From contig JAFYZT010000043.1 in assembly GCA_017548605.1 (NCBI GenBank), positions 1 to 64,000 of the forward strand: DNA of 64,000 nucleotides, read 5' to 3'. This stretch comes from Prevotella sp. (GTDB lineage: Bacteria > Bacteroidota > Bacteroidia > Bacteroidales > Bacteroidaceae). Below, one piece after another: positions 53,676-61,744 of this stretch; position 1 is the first letter of the stretch, and every line of letters begins with the position of its first letter. Under the pieces are notes generated by a model. It saw only the letters and a list, made by a program, of their open reading frames with translations. It was not told the DNA's origin and searched no databases. The translations under genes were made by a program, and so were the position numbers.

Positions 53676-55991
53676 TTATTTACTGTAAACTTTTTTAGTT
53701 CTACCATCCGTGTACTTCACGATGTTGAGGCCCTTGGCTGGTTGGTAAAGTTTAATGCCATCCACGGTATAGAATCCTTCGATTTCGGCGTTAGGGTCAG
53801 CGTACATCTGGTCGATGGCCGTTGTCTCATCGTCTTCACCTTCTTCATCAATGATAAACGTGGTGTTCGCATAGTCATCGCCAATAAAGGTGGATTTGAT
53901 GTACCAACGATACGCACCCAGTGTCTGACCAGCAGCATTCCATTTCAGATTACCATTAGTGTTCATGCTGAACCACTGTTCCGCTTCTGCTGTGGAATAA
54001 GAATCGTAGACTCCATAAAAATCGTAGTAGTTAGTTGTTGTTGAAACTTGCTTCAAGCTACCCGTATCCATGGCTTTGAGTTTGGTATTCTCGACAACGA
54101 ACTCATATATGCCGGCCGCCTTCGGCTTAATGATATACGGTTTGTTGGCCTTCAGGGTGTATCCTGCTGTTACCTCAACGATTTTCATGACGACCTTATT
54201 CTCGTCTTGAACGACACCATCCTGGCCTGCTTCAGCGGAGAACATATGTATGCGATAGAAGGAGCATCTCTCGAGGTCATCGGCTGTAATGGTATAGTCG
54301 AAGGGAACGAACCAGCACTGGCGATGTCCAGCCGTCTTCGATGAGAACTCACGTTTGTAAGTAATCTGTTCAGCCTCTTTGTCTTCATCGTTGGTATATG
54401 GTGTTTTCTCGGTGAGGAGGTCTAACAGTTCGTAGGTGGTCGGAGCCATCTCGACTATGTTGAAGTCCTGCCAATAGGGAGCTTCTTGGTAAGTCCCCTT
54501 TGTACCGTACGGCACGTAGAGCGTGGCGTCTTCATAGATGGAAAACACTTTTGCCGTGATAGTCTGGGGTGTAGTACTATAGTTATAGACACTTGTCAGG
54601 CTGGTGCAACCACGAAATGCACATTTATTGATGTTTGTGACAGTTGATGGGATGGACGCACTTGTCAGTCCTGTGCATCCGTAAAATGCATATTCTCCGA
54701 TGTTGGTCACACCCTCGAGGATGGTCAAATCCGTCATACCTGTACATTCTTCGAATGCAGACATGCCGATGCTGTTCACGCTGCCTGGGATGGTCAGGCT
54801 TGTCAGACCGGAACAGCCGAAAAAGGCTCCTTCACTGATGTCGATGACGCTCTCTGGTATGGTCAGGCTCGTCAGTCCGGTGCAACCGTCGAACGCATAC
54901 ATACCGATGCTCGTCACACTTTCGGGGATGGTCACGCTTGTCAGTCCTGAGCAGCTATTGAACACACTTCTGCCGATGCTGGTGATGCTCTCGGGGATGG
55001 TCACACTTGTCAACCCCGAGCAGCGAATGAAGGCAAAATTACCTATTTCCGTGACACTTGAGGGGATGTTCACGCTTGTCAGACCTTCACAGTTTTCAAA
55101 AGCCCTCTCACCGATACTTGTGACGCTCTCTGGTATCGTCACACTTTTCAGACCGGAACAATAGCTGAATAATGATGGCGCTATCGTTACCGTACCGTCA
55201 ATGATAGTGATATTTGTATTTTCAGGCATTGTCCCCACATACTTGTAAGCCACTTTGCCTAAATACACCAAACCGGTCTTATTATCAAAGAAAGGCGTAT
55301 TGGTGAATGCTTCTTCTTCGACACTAACTACACTTTCCGGTATGTTCACATTCGTCAGGTTGGTGCATCCATAGAACGCCTCGGTGCCGATACTCGTCAC
55401 GCTTGAGGGGATGGTCACGTTTGTCAGACCAGTACAATCATGGAAGGCATAATCACCTATGCTTGTCACACCCGAGGGGATGGTCAGATCAGTGATTTCA
55501 GTATTTTCGTTGATATACAGATGATGGGCATAACACAAAGGGTTGGCATTATCATCAAAATTGATATTGCACCATGCCGCAATGTCAGAAATAATAACTT
55601 TTGTAAGGGCATAGTTGCAATAAAACGCATCATAACATATACGCTGCACGCTCGAAGGTATGGTAATAGTACCCATGAAAGGACATCCGTAGAATGCGCC
55701 GGAACTGATTTCTGTCACCCCCTCGGATATTACCACATTGTAGAGGCCTGTGCAACTGGCAAACGCTGAGGAAGCAATGTTCGTTACAGAATATTCTGTT
55801 CCGTTATAATACACTTTTGCAGGAATGACCACGTTACCGTTGATGGCATCCCTTTCGGTAGGTCTTAAGTTGGTAGCATTGGACCCACTTATGTCGAATG
55901 TCCATGACCTACCGTAGTTGTCAGTCCATTCATATGCCCCTGCTTGCATGAAAAAGCAAAATAAAAGACATAATGTAAAGATTTTTTTCAT
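53676..55991 (-). CDS. BspA-like leucine-rich surface protein with sorting-like tail
   Basis: 771 residues, signal peptide to about residue 19 (ends QAGAY). About 17 tandem Treponema-pallidum-type leucine-rich repeats of 23 residues (pattern CTGLTSVTIPESVTSIG) fill residues 65-490; one unit is interrupted near 245 by a spacer (FFDNKTGLVYLGKVAYK). A beta-rich region follows, and the tail has FYTVDGIKLY and GLNIVKYTDGRTKK. Such proteins bind host or bacterial surfaces. Promoter at 56056-56085. Confidence 0.9.
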   Translation of the reverse strand: MKKIFTLCLLFCFFMQAGAYEWTDNYGRSWTFDISGSNATNLRPTERDAINGNVVIPAKVYYNGTEYSVTNIASSAFASCTGLYNVVISEGVTEISSGAFYGCPFMGTITIPSSVQRICYDAFYCNYALTKVIISDIAAWCNINFDDNANPLCYAHHLYINENTEITDLTIPSGVTSIGDYAFHDCTGLTNVTIPSSVTSIGTEAFYGCTNLTNVNIPESVVSVEEEAFTNTPFFDNKTGLVYLGKVAYKYVGTMPENTNITIIDGTVTIAPSLFSYCSGLKSVTIPESVTSIGERAFENCEGLTSVNIPSSVTEIGNFAFIRCSGLTSVTIPESITSIGRSVFNSCSGLTSVTIPESVTSIGMYAFDGCTGLTSLTIPESVIDISEGAFFGCSGLTSLTIPGSVNSIGMSAFEECTGMTDLTILEGVTNIGEYAFYGCTGLTSASIPSTVTNINKCAFRGCTSLTSVYNYSTTPQTITAKVFSIYEDATLYVPYGTKGTYQEAPYWQDFNIVEMAPTTYELLDLLTEKTPYTNDEDKEAEQITYKREFSSKTAGHRQCWFVPFDYTITADDLERCSFYRIHMFSAEAGQDGVVQDENKVVMKIVEVTAGYTLKANKPYIIKPKAAGIYEFVVENTKLKAMDTGSLKQVSTTTNYYDFYGVYDSYSTAEAEQWFSMNTNGNLKWNAAGQTLGAYRWYIKSTFIGDDYANTTFIIDEEGEDDETTAIDQMYADPNAEIEGFYTVDGIKLYQPAKGLNIVKYTDGRTKKVYSK

Positions 55992-56055
55992 TTGCTTAAA
56001 GTGATTAGGTTTATGTGTTTTTTTGATGATATCGTCGATGTCTTATATCTCACGG

Positions 56056-56085
56056 CAAAGATATATAAAAAATGTGAATTGCAAA
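56056..56085 (-). promoter_or_regulatory. Promoter of the BspA-like gene
   Basis: On the minus strand TTTG (56082-56085), 18 bp, TATCTTTG (56056-56063). Confidence 0.5.
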
Positions 56086-56155
56086 TGAAAGATAGGCGTA
56101 AAATGTGTTTTTATAGGGGAAAACAAGGAAAACCACCCATCAAATATCACACAAT

Positions 56156-56207
56156 CCATTCATCACATAATCGTGCCATTCGTCACACAACTGTGCCGTT
56201 CGTCACA
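56156..56207 (+). promoter_or_regulatory. Three-copy operator, 20-bp period
   Basis: CCATTCATCACA (56156-56167), CCATTCGTCACA (56176-56187) and CCGTTCGTCACA (56196-56207) repeat with an exact 20-bp step, ending 24 bp upstream of the -33 element of the receptor promoter. Direct repeats spaced about two turns apart with an embedded TTCRT are the type of site bound by LytTR regulators, one of which is encoded at 60004-60933. Confidence 0.65.
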
Positions 56208-56231
56208 AATCCCTGCATAATATCCCAAATA

Positions 56232-56263
56232 TTTGGAGGGTTATGTAGCCTATTGTACTTTTG
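56232..56263 (+). promoter_or_regulatory. Promoter of the outer-membrane receptor gene
   Basis: TTTG (56232-56235), exactly 20 bp, TACTTTTG (56256-56263): full consensus match. It fixes the start codon downstream at 56304. Confidence 0.82.
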
Positions 56264-56303
56264 CTGCGTCAAACATGCAAAAAAATATCAAAATTTACAT
56301 AAA

Positions 56304-58673
56304 ATGATGGTGACAAAAATAATGATGAGACTGGCAATTTTGTTTGCCTTGTTAATGATGTCGATGTCGAGTATGGCCAAGACTCATGATTTGGAAGGAA
56401 AGGTGATTGACATGAATGGTGAACCGATGCCTTTTGTGAATGTGGTGCTGCTGTCCATGCCCGACTCGGCCTTCGTGCAGGGTGCGATGACCGACGAACA
56501 GGGTATGTTTAAGATTGTGACCGACGTGAACGATGGTTTGTTCAAGGTGTCAAGCATAGGATACCAAACCTTATATATAAAAGCAGCCAACGGACTGACC
56601 ATCCAGATGAAGGAAGATGCTAAGGTGCTCAGCGAGGTGGTTGTGAAGGGCCAACTGCCCAAGACCCACGTGAAGGGTGATGCCATGCGGACGACCGTTG
56701 CAGGAACCATCTTAGAGAAAGCAGGTACTGTGAGTGATGCCCTGTCGAAGATTCCGTCGGTAGAGGCCGAACGCGATGGAGCCGTGAAGGTGCTGGGGCG
56801 CGGCGATGCCGAGGTGTATATCAACGGCCGCAAGGTGCAGGACAACAGCGAACTCTCAAGACTGCGTTCCGACCAGATACAACATGTGGATGTTGTGCAA
56901 AACCCCGGAGCCCGCTATGCCGCCTCGACGAAGGCTGTCGTGCGTATTACGCTGAAGAAGGCACAGGGAGAGGGCTTCAGTTTCCAGGATAACTTCGGTG
57001 GTATATATCAATATGGTCATACTTTAACCAATAACCTTGATGTGAACTACCGCACTGGCGGCCTAGACGTCACTGCCTCCCTATGGGCAGGCCGCTACGG
57101 TCACTGGAAGTCGCTGCAGGAGAATGACCTTACCTATTACGTTGGCCCCGACTTCTACCTTGGTCGCAGCAATCAAGAGAGGAAGAGTGTGTGGAAGGGG
57201 TGGTCGCCACAGTTGCAGGTGAACTATATGCTGGACGAAAACCACAGCTTCGGCGCTTTCTATAAATACGACCGCCATCCGGGTTACGATACCTACGGAT
57301 TCTTCTATACCGACAACTACGTCAACGGTGTCTACAGCGAGCGTTCGGAGAGCCGTATCAGCGGCGACGACAACTTCCGCAAGCACATCTTCAATGCCTA
57401 TTACAACGGCAAGGTGGGCAATCTGAGCATCGACTGGAACGTGGACGGCCTCTTCGACAAGACTGTTGAGCATAACAGCACGGAAGAGACGACCATTGAT
57501 GCCAACAACGTTCGTTCTACCCACAATGTGAATAACGGCACCAAGAGCAGCAACAACTTCTGGGCTACGAAGCTCATCCTCAGCTATCCCGCGTGGAAAG
57601 GCAATCTCAGCGTTGGCGGCGAGTACAGCTACAACCACCGCACCGATGCCTACTCTTTCTTTTCAGCTGAGACGCTGCCTGTGAAGGCCACCGATACGGA
57701 AATCAACGAGAAGTCGGCCGCCGTCTTCATGGAGTACGGTCGTCAGTTTGGCAAGCTCTATGCCCAGGTAGGTCTGCGCTACGAGCACTTGAAGAACGAC
57801 TATTTCAACTTTGGCGTGCGAGAGGACGAGGTCTGCCGCAATTACGGCGACTGGTTCCCCACCGCCACGCTCTCCATGCCTGTGGGCAAGTTGCAGCTCT
57901 CGCTCTCCTATCGCAAAGACATCGAGCGCCCCAACTACTCCAACCTTACCAGCTCGACGGTTTACATCAACCGCTACACCTACCAGAGCGGCAACCCCTA
58001 CCTGCGGCCCACCTATACCCACAACCTCGTGCTTAACGCTGCCTACAAATGGGCTGGCATGGTCGTGACCTATTCGCGCACCAAGGACAACGTGACATTG
58101 GCCACCGAGCCCTTCCCGGGCGCTGACGATCCCATGGTGAGCCTTGTACGCTCCATCAACGGCAGCGACGGCTTCAACCAGCTGAGTCTCAATCCCTATG
58201 CCCGCCCCACCATTGGCTGCTGGCATCCCACATGGTTCATCTATGCCCAATTCCAGAACTACAAGTCACCTTGTATTGACGGCAGCGAAATCACCCTCAG
58301 CCGTCCGTATGTCAACTTTGGATGGGACAACACCGTAGAGCTGCCTCATGGCTGGCGCCTGAATGCAGGCATGCGCCTGTCGTCGAAAGGCGACGTAAAT
58401 AATTTCCGCCTCAACCGTGGCTCCTTCAAAATCGACTTCGGCATGCAGCGCGACTTCAACCTGCGCCACCTCGGCACCCTGACAGCCGACCTGCGTTGCT
58501 ACGATATGTTTAATACCAATAAGAACGGCGGCATCGTCTATGGCATCCGCGAGATTACCGTCTACAACCCTGCCCGTCGTACGTTTTCGCTTGACTTGAC
58601 ATGGAAATTCAATGAGACTCGCAGCAAGTACCGTGGCTCGGGTGCAGGCGAGAAACAGAAGGCGAGAATGTAA
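56304..58673 (+). CDS. Outer-membrane beta-barrel protein, TonB-receptor-like
   Basis: 789 residues from the ATG at 56304; the frame is open to 55992 but that part overlaps the promoter and operator. Signal peptide to about 26 (ends SSMAK), a carboxypeptidase-regulatory-like domain (about 28-110; DEQGMFKIVTDV), a plug-like domain (ALSKIPSVEAERDG, EVYINGRKV, IQHVDVVQNPGARY) and a long beta-barrel of the PF14905-like class ending in LDLTWKFNE. It lacks a SusD partner. The substrate is unknown. Controlled by a three-copy direct-repeat operator. LiaF-like, acetyltransferase and LytTR genes follow. Confidence 0.88.
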   Translation: MMVTKIMMRLAILFALLMMSMSSMAKTHDLEGKVIDMNGEPMPFVNVVLLSMPDSAFVQGAMTDEQGMFKIVTDVNDGLFKVSSIGYQTLYIKAANGLTIQMKEDAKVLSEVVVKGQLPKTHVKGDAMRTTVAGTILEKAGTVSDALSKIPSVEAERDGAVKVLGRGDAEVYINGRKVQDNSELSRLRSDQIQHVDVVQNPGARYAASTKAVVRITLKKAQGEGFSFQDNFGGIYQYGHTLTNNLDVNYRTGGLDVTASLWAGRYGHWKSLQENDLTYYVGPDFYLGRSNQERKSVWKGWSPQLQVNYMLDENHSFGAFYKYDRHPGYDTYGFFYTDNYVNGVYSERSESRISGDDNFRKHIFNAYYNGKVGNLSIDWNVDGLFDKTVEHNSTEETTIDANNVRSTHNVNNGTKSSNNFWATKLILSYPAWKGNLSVGGEYSYNHRTDAYSFFSAETLPVKATDTEINEKSAAVFMEYGRQFGKLYAQVGLRYEHLKNDYFNFGVREDEVCRNYGDWFPTATLSMPVGKLQLSLSYRKDIERPNYSNLTSSTVYINRYTYQSGNPYLRPTYTHNLVLNAAYKWAGMVVTYSRTKDNVTLATEPFPGADDPMVSLVRSINGSDGFNQLSLNPYARPTIGCWHPTWFIYAQFQNYKSPCIDGSEITLSRPYVNFGWDNTVELPHGWRLNAGMRLSSKGDVNNFRLNRGSFKIDFGMQRDFNLRHLGTLTADLRCYDMFNTNKNGGIVYGIREITVYNPARRTFSLDLTWKFNETRSKYRGSGAGEKQKARM

Positions 58674-58676
58674 TAC

Positions 58677-58855
58677 CCACCCCCGACCCCTCCCCAAGGG
58701 AGGGGGCATTAAGGGGTGAGAGGTGAGGGGTGAGAGGTGAAATACCTACCCCCAGCCCCTCCCCAAGGGAGGGGGGATGAATAGCTGGGAAGGGGTAAAG
58801 GGTAAAATACCCACCCCCAACCCCTCCCCAAGGGAGGGGAGAAGAAAAGCAGGGA
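58677..58855 (+). repeat. C-rich hairpin repeat (family F), three tandem copies
   Basis: Three copies of about 65 bp each contain ACCCCTCCCCAAGGGAGGGG, an 8-bp stem hairpin, preceded by TACCCACCCCC. They start right after the receptor stop codon and are separated by GGGGTGAGAGGTGAGG- and GGGGTAAAGGGTAAAA-like words. Confidence 0.85.
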
Positions 58856-58857
58856 AG

Positions 58858-58906
58858 GGGTAAAGGGTAAAAGGTTAAAAGAGTAAAAAGGTAAAAGAGT
58901 AAAAAA
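58858..58906 (+). repeat. GTAAAAAG word array (family A)
   Basis: GGGTAAAAGGTTAAAAGAGT and GTAAAAAGGTAAAAGAGTAA follow the family F copies and end just before the next gene. Confidence 0.75.
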
Positions 58907-58916
58907 CGGTGTGGTT

Positions 58917-59468
58917 ATGAAGACAAGAACGATTATAGGAATATTGTTGATTTTGGCTGGTGGATGGAAACTGGCTAATATGTGGGGTATCATTGTTAAT
59001 GATTGGCTGTGGAGTCAGCCATGGACGGCGTATATTGCTCCGGCCCTGCTCATATATGTGGGTGGGAACGTCATCATCAACAGTTATCGACGCGACCCAG
59101 ACCAGTGGCTGCAGCGTCCGCTGCCCATTGGCGAGGAAGGAAAACGCATACATTGCTCAATTCATTATGGCGGCGATGAGTATATCTATCATGGTGAATC
59201 CTTTCACGGTGCCCGCCTTGATGCATTCTGCGGTGGAATCCGTCTCGACCTGCGCGAGGCCTCGATTACCGAGGATGAGGAAATAGATATCCACACCTTC
59301 ATGGGCGGTGTCGAGCTGTATGTGCCTTCCACGGTAAATGTGGAGGTAAATAGCCGTAGTTTCTTTGGTGGTGTAGGCAATCATGCTACCCACAATGCCG
59401 GCTCTTCTGTCCCTTGCCTCCACATCATTGCCAGCAATTTCTTCGGCGGCGTTGACATCAAGAATTAG
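58917..59468 (+). CDS. LiaF-like membrane protein
   Basis: 183 residues: two N-terminal hydrophobic segments (IIGILLILAGGWKL and WTAYIAPALLIYVGG) and a C-terminal right-handed-sheet domain with repeated FGG-type turns (FCGGIRLDLR, FMGGVELYVP, FFGGVGN, FFGGVDIKN), as in the LiaF C-terminal / cell-wall-active-antibiotic-response family. Members sense or damp envelope-stress signalling. An upstream in-frame GTG (58911) is less likely than the ATG. No promoter is seen within the repeat-filled spacer. Confidence 0.82.
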   Translation: MKTRTIIGILLILAGGWKLANMWGIIVNDWLWSQPWTAYIAPALLIYVGGNVIINSYRRDPDQWLQRPLPIGEEGKRIHCSIHYGGDEYIYHGESFHGARLDAFCGGIRLDLREASITEDEEIDIHTFMGGVELYVPSTVNVEVNSRSFFGGVGNHATHNAGSSVPCLHIIASNFFGGVDIKN

Positions 59469-59477
59469 TTTTTTCCG

Positions 59478-59485
59478 TATCTTTG
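59478..59485 (+). promoter_or_regulatory. Putative -7 box of the acetyltransferase gene
   Basis: TATCTTTG, about 28 bases before the ATG; only a weak TTGA lies 22 bp upstream. Confidence 0.4.
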
Positions 59486-59513
59486 CCGTGTCAATTACAT
59501 TTGAATAGGTGTG

Positions 59514-60026
59514 ATGGAAACAGAAAGAATCATTTTGCGTCCGTGGCGCGAACTAGATGCGGAGTCGCTCTTTAAATATGCTTCCGACCCTGAGTTGGGA
59601 CCTCGTGCCGGATGGCTGCCTCACAAGAGTGTGGAAGAGAGTCGCGAGATTATCCGTACTGTCTTCAGTACCGAGGGGATGTGGGCTGTAGAGTTGCGAG
59701 AGACACATGAAGCAATAGGATGTGTCGGCTATCTGCCTTCCTCGTCCTCCAATCTGGCGATAGAAGAGAACCAATGCGAGGTGGGTTATTGGATTGCCCG
59801 TCCTTATTGGGGAATGGGAATCTGCACCGAAGCACTCGGTTTGGTCGTTGACTACTGTTTAGAGGTGAAAGGTTTTAGTGTTTTATGGGGTAGTTATTTC
59901 CCAGAGAACCCTGCATCCGGTCGTGTGATGGAGAAATGTGGGTTTACTGACACCGGTCGTGAAGTGCTCTGTCCCAATCTTGATGTCGGTTCAAACCGGC
60001 CAGTCAGAGTGATGCGACTCCCTTAA
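59514..60026 (+). CDS. GNAT-family N-acetyltransferase (RimJ/RimL type)
   Basis: 170 residues with the RimJ/RimL opening ETERIILRPW, a beta-bulge region GYWIARPYWGMGICTEAL carrying the acetyl-CoA loop, and NPASGRVMEKCGF near the end. It probably acetylates a protein N-terminus or small amine; the target is unknown. Its 3' end overlaps the 3' end of the convergent LytTR gene by 23 bases. Confidence 0.88.
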   Translation: METERIILRPWRELDAESLFKYASDPELGPRAGWLPHKSVEESREIIRTVFSTEGMWAVELRETHEAIGCVGYLPSSSSNLAIEENQCEVGYWIARPYWGMGICTEALGLVVDYCLEVKGFSVLWGSYFPENPASGRVMEKCGFTDTGREVLCPNLDVGSNRPVRVMRLP

Positions 60027-60933
60027 TGGCCGCTTTGACCCCAGCCACGTTGCTGCGTGATACGGGTAAGGCATCATGGCTGTGACGGATAATAAGTTGC
60101 ATGGCACTTGAATTGGATATAATCTTTTCTACCTGGCCCAGGTTGACCAGGAAAGCGCGATGGCAACGAATAATCATGGGATAGGGGCGCAGTTCGTCCT
60201 CTATCTGTTTGGAGGTGGCGCGGAGCATATCGGTATGCACTTTGCCGTCATGCAGTCGGCATACCTTGACGTAGTTGCCCACGGCTTCTACATATAAAAG
60301 GTCTGAAATCTGAAGTGTTACGCTTTCGTTGGTTGTGCCGGTAAGCGTTAGGACAGAGGGGGACTGAACATTGTCGGATGGTGTCTTCGAAACAGGTGTG
60401 GGTTTGTTGACATCAGCATTCTTGGCTTGCTGTTCTGTTTCTTCCTGCAATCTCTTCAATTGGTCGTTCAGCAATCGCATTTCTTCGAGTTCTGCGGCAA
60501 GATAGCGGCTTCGGAATTTGAAACGCCAGTAGAGGCCGATGGCAAAAGAACAGAATGCAATGATGGCTAACGTTTCAAGGTAATTGATGAATGACAGCTG
60601 GTTACCCTCCACAATGTTATTCAACGCGAAATGACGGTAAAGACAGATTCCCAATGAAACAAGCGGCGTGTTAATCAGTTGAAACCATAGGTTACGGCGG
60701 ATGATGTAGCTGACACCCTTCTCGTATGAGCGCGGCATCTTGATGATGTGTTTCAGGATAACATCCGTCAGCATGCAAATGATGAAACCTATCACTCCTA
60801 TTGCCAACAGATGGATATAGTTCTGCCACTGCCACGTGTCAAGTCCGAAGGGCTTGAATACGGCCAATGCCACCACCACAAAAGTGCAGCTAATCAGCCG
60901 GATCATGACGGTTTCTGTTTGTCCTTGCTTCAT
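60004..60933 (-). CDS. Membrane-anchored LytTR-family transcription regulator
   Basis: 309 residues: four hydrophobic helices in the first 165 residues, a coiled-coil-like Glu/Leu segment (AAELEEMRLLNDQLKRLQEE), a Pro/Ser/Thr linker, and a C-terminal LytTR DNA-binding domain (about 205-305; LYVEAVGNYVKV, IRCHRAFLVNL). No receiver domain is present, so the signal probably enters through the membrane part. LytTR proteins bind direct repeats about 21 bp apart, like the operator at 56156-56207. A -7 box (60942-60949) ends eight bases before the ATG. Confidence 0.9.
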   Translation of the reverse strand: MKQGQTETVMIRLISCTFVVVALAVFKPFGLDTWQWQNYIHLLAIGVIGFIICMLTDVILKHIIKMPRSYEKGVSYIIRRNLWFQLINTPLVSLGICLYRHFALNNIVEGNQLSFINYLETLAIIAFCSFAIGLYWRFKFRSRYLAAELEEMRLLNDQLKRLQEETEQQAKNADVNKPTPVSKTPSDNVQSPSVLTLTGTTNESVTLQISDLLYVEAVGNYVKVCRLHDGKVHTDMLRATSKQIEDELRPYPMIIRCHRAFLVNLGQVEKIISNSSAMQLIIRHSHDALPVSRSNVAGVKAAIKGVASL

Positions 60934-60941
60934 ACGGCGGA

Positions 60942-60949
60942 CAAAGATA
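60942..60949 (-). promoter_or_regulatory. Putative -7 box of the LytTR gene
   Basis: TATCTTTG on the minus strand directly before the start codon, implying a leaderless or near-leaderless transcript. A sequence resembling one operator unit (TCATTCGGCACT, 60974-60985) lies just upstream. Confidence 0.45.
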
Positions 60950-60987
60950 CTAAATGATTACGAAATAGAATGATCATTCGGCACTTT

Positions 60988-61491
60988 TCATAACTCCTTG
61001 ATAATTTCTTCCGTTGCCTTGCGATTCTTTTCTTTCAACTCGTCGGCAGGATAGCCAAGGGGTATCAGGACAGCCGCTTCCTCGTTGCTGTCAAGTCCGA
61101 ACAGTTCCTTGCAAAGCACGGCATCGAAATTGCACACCCAGCAGGTGCCCAGTCCCTGCTCTGTGGCGGCCAGACAGAGATGTTCCACGGCAATGGCTAT
61201 GTCGATGTCGCCATGATGCTTGCCGTCGGCCCGAACCCATTCCTCATCGTGCAGGATGGAGGCGATGATGATGACGGGAGCCGTGGCAAACCACTCACGG
61301 TTATAGCATTGGCATAGTTTTTCCCTATCCTCTTTACTGTTGATGATGCGGAACTTCCACGGCTGTCTGTTGACGGCGGAAGGAGCCATACGCACACACT
61401 CCATGATATAGTTCAGTTTTTCCCGTTCAACACTCTTTGACTGATAGTTCCTGCAGCTATACCTGTTTTTTGCCAATTCCAAAAAATCCAT
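60988..61491 (-). CDS. Nitroreductase-family protein
   Basis: FMN-dependent oxidoreductase of the nitroreductase family; 167 residues from the ATG at 61491, which gives the usual opening MDFLELAKNRYSCRNYQ. Family motifs RMAPSAVNRQPWKF, HLCLAATEQGLGTCWV and LIPLGYPAD are present. The frame is open to 61632 but that part spans the -7 box TATCTTTG at 61565-61572. Physiological substrate unknown. Confidence 0.92.
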   Translation of the reverse strand: MDFLELAKNRYSCRNYQSKSVEREKLNYIMECVRMAPSAVNRQPWKFRIINSKEDREKLCQCYNREWFATAPVIIIASILHDEEWVRADGKHHGDIDIAIAVEHLCLAATEQGLGTCWVCNFDAVLCKELFGLDSNEEAAVLIPLGYPADELKEKNRKATEEIIKEL

Positions 61492-61564
61492 ACGCTTCTT
61501 GTTCTTTTGTTGAATAAAGTATCGGTAGTTGGGACATTCAGTTATTGTCATTCCATACCGTGGG

Positions 61565-61572
61565 CAAAGATA
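61565..61572 (-). promoter_or_regulatory. Putative -7 box of the nitroreductase gene
   Basis: TATCTTTG on the minus strand, about 75 bases before the start at 61491; no TTTG is found at 20 bp. Confidence 0.4.
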
Positions 61573-61685
61573 CAAAATATTTATGACAGCGAAGCTGTGG
61601 AGCTTGCGAATAATGATGAATGATGAACACAAAAAATGTCATTTTCTTTATAAATGGTTACATTCTCCCTTTTTTAAATGATACT

Positions 61686-61719
61686 TTTGGGGAAAAGTGA
61701 AGAAAACATATTAATTTTG
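61686..61719 (+). promoter_or_regulatory. Promoter of the CotH gene
   Basis: TTTG (61686-61689), 22 bp, TAATTTTG (61712-61719), 25 bases before the ATG at 61745. Confidence 0.55.
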
Positions 61720-61744
61720 CACCAATTTTATAAAACAGATAAAG

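Noticed and set aside
55992..56303. Extended start of the receptor gene at 55992
   Set aside because: The extra 104 residues span the operator and a perfect promoter and precede a clear signal peptide at 56304.
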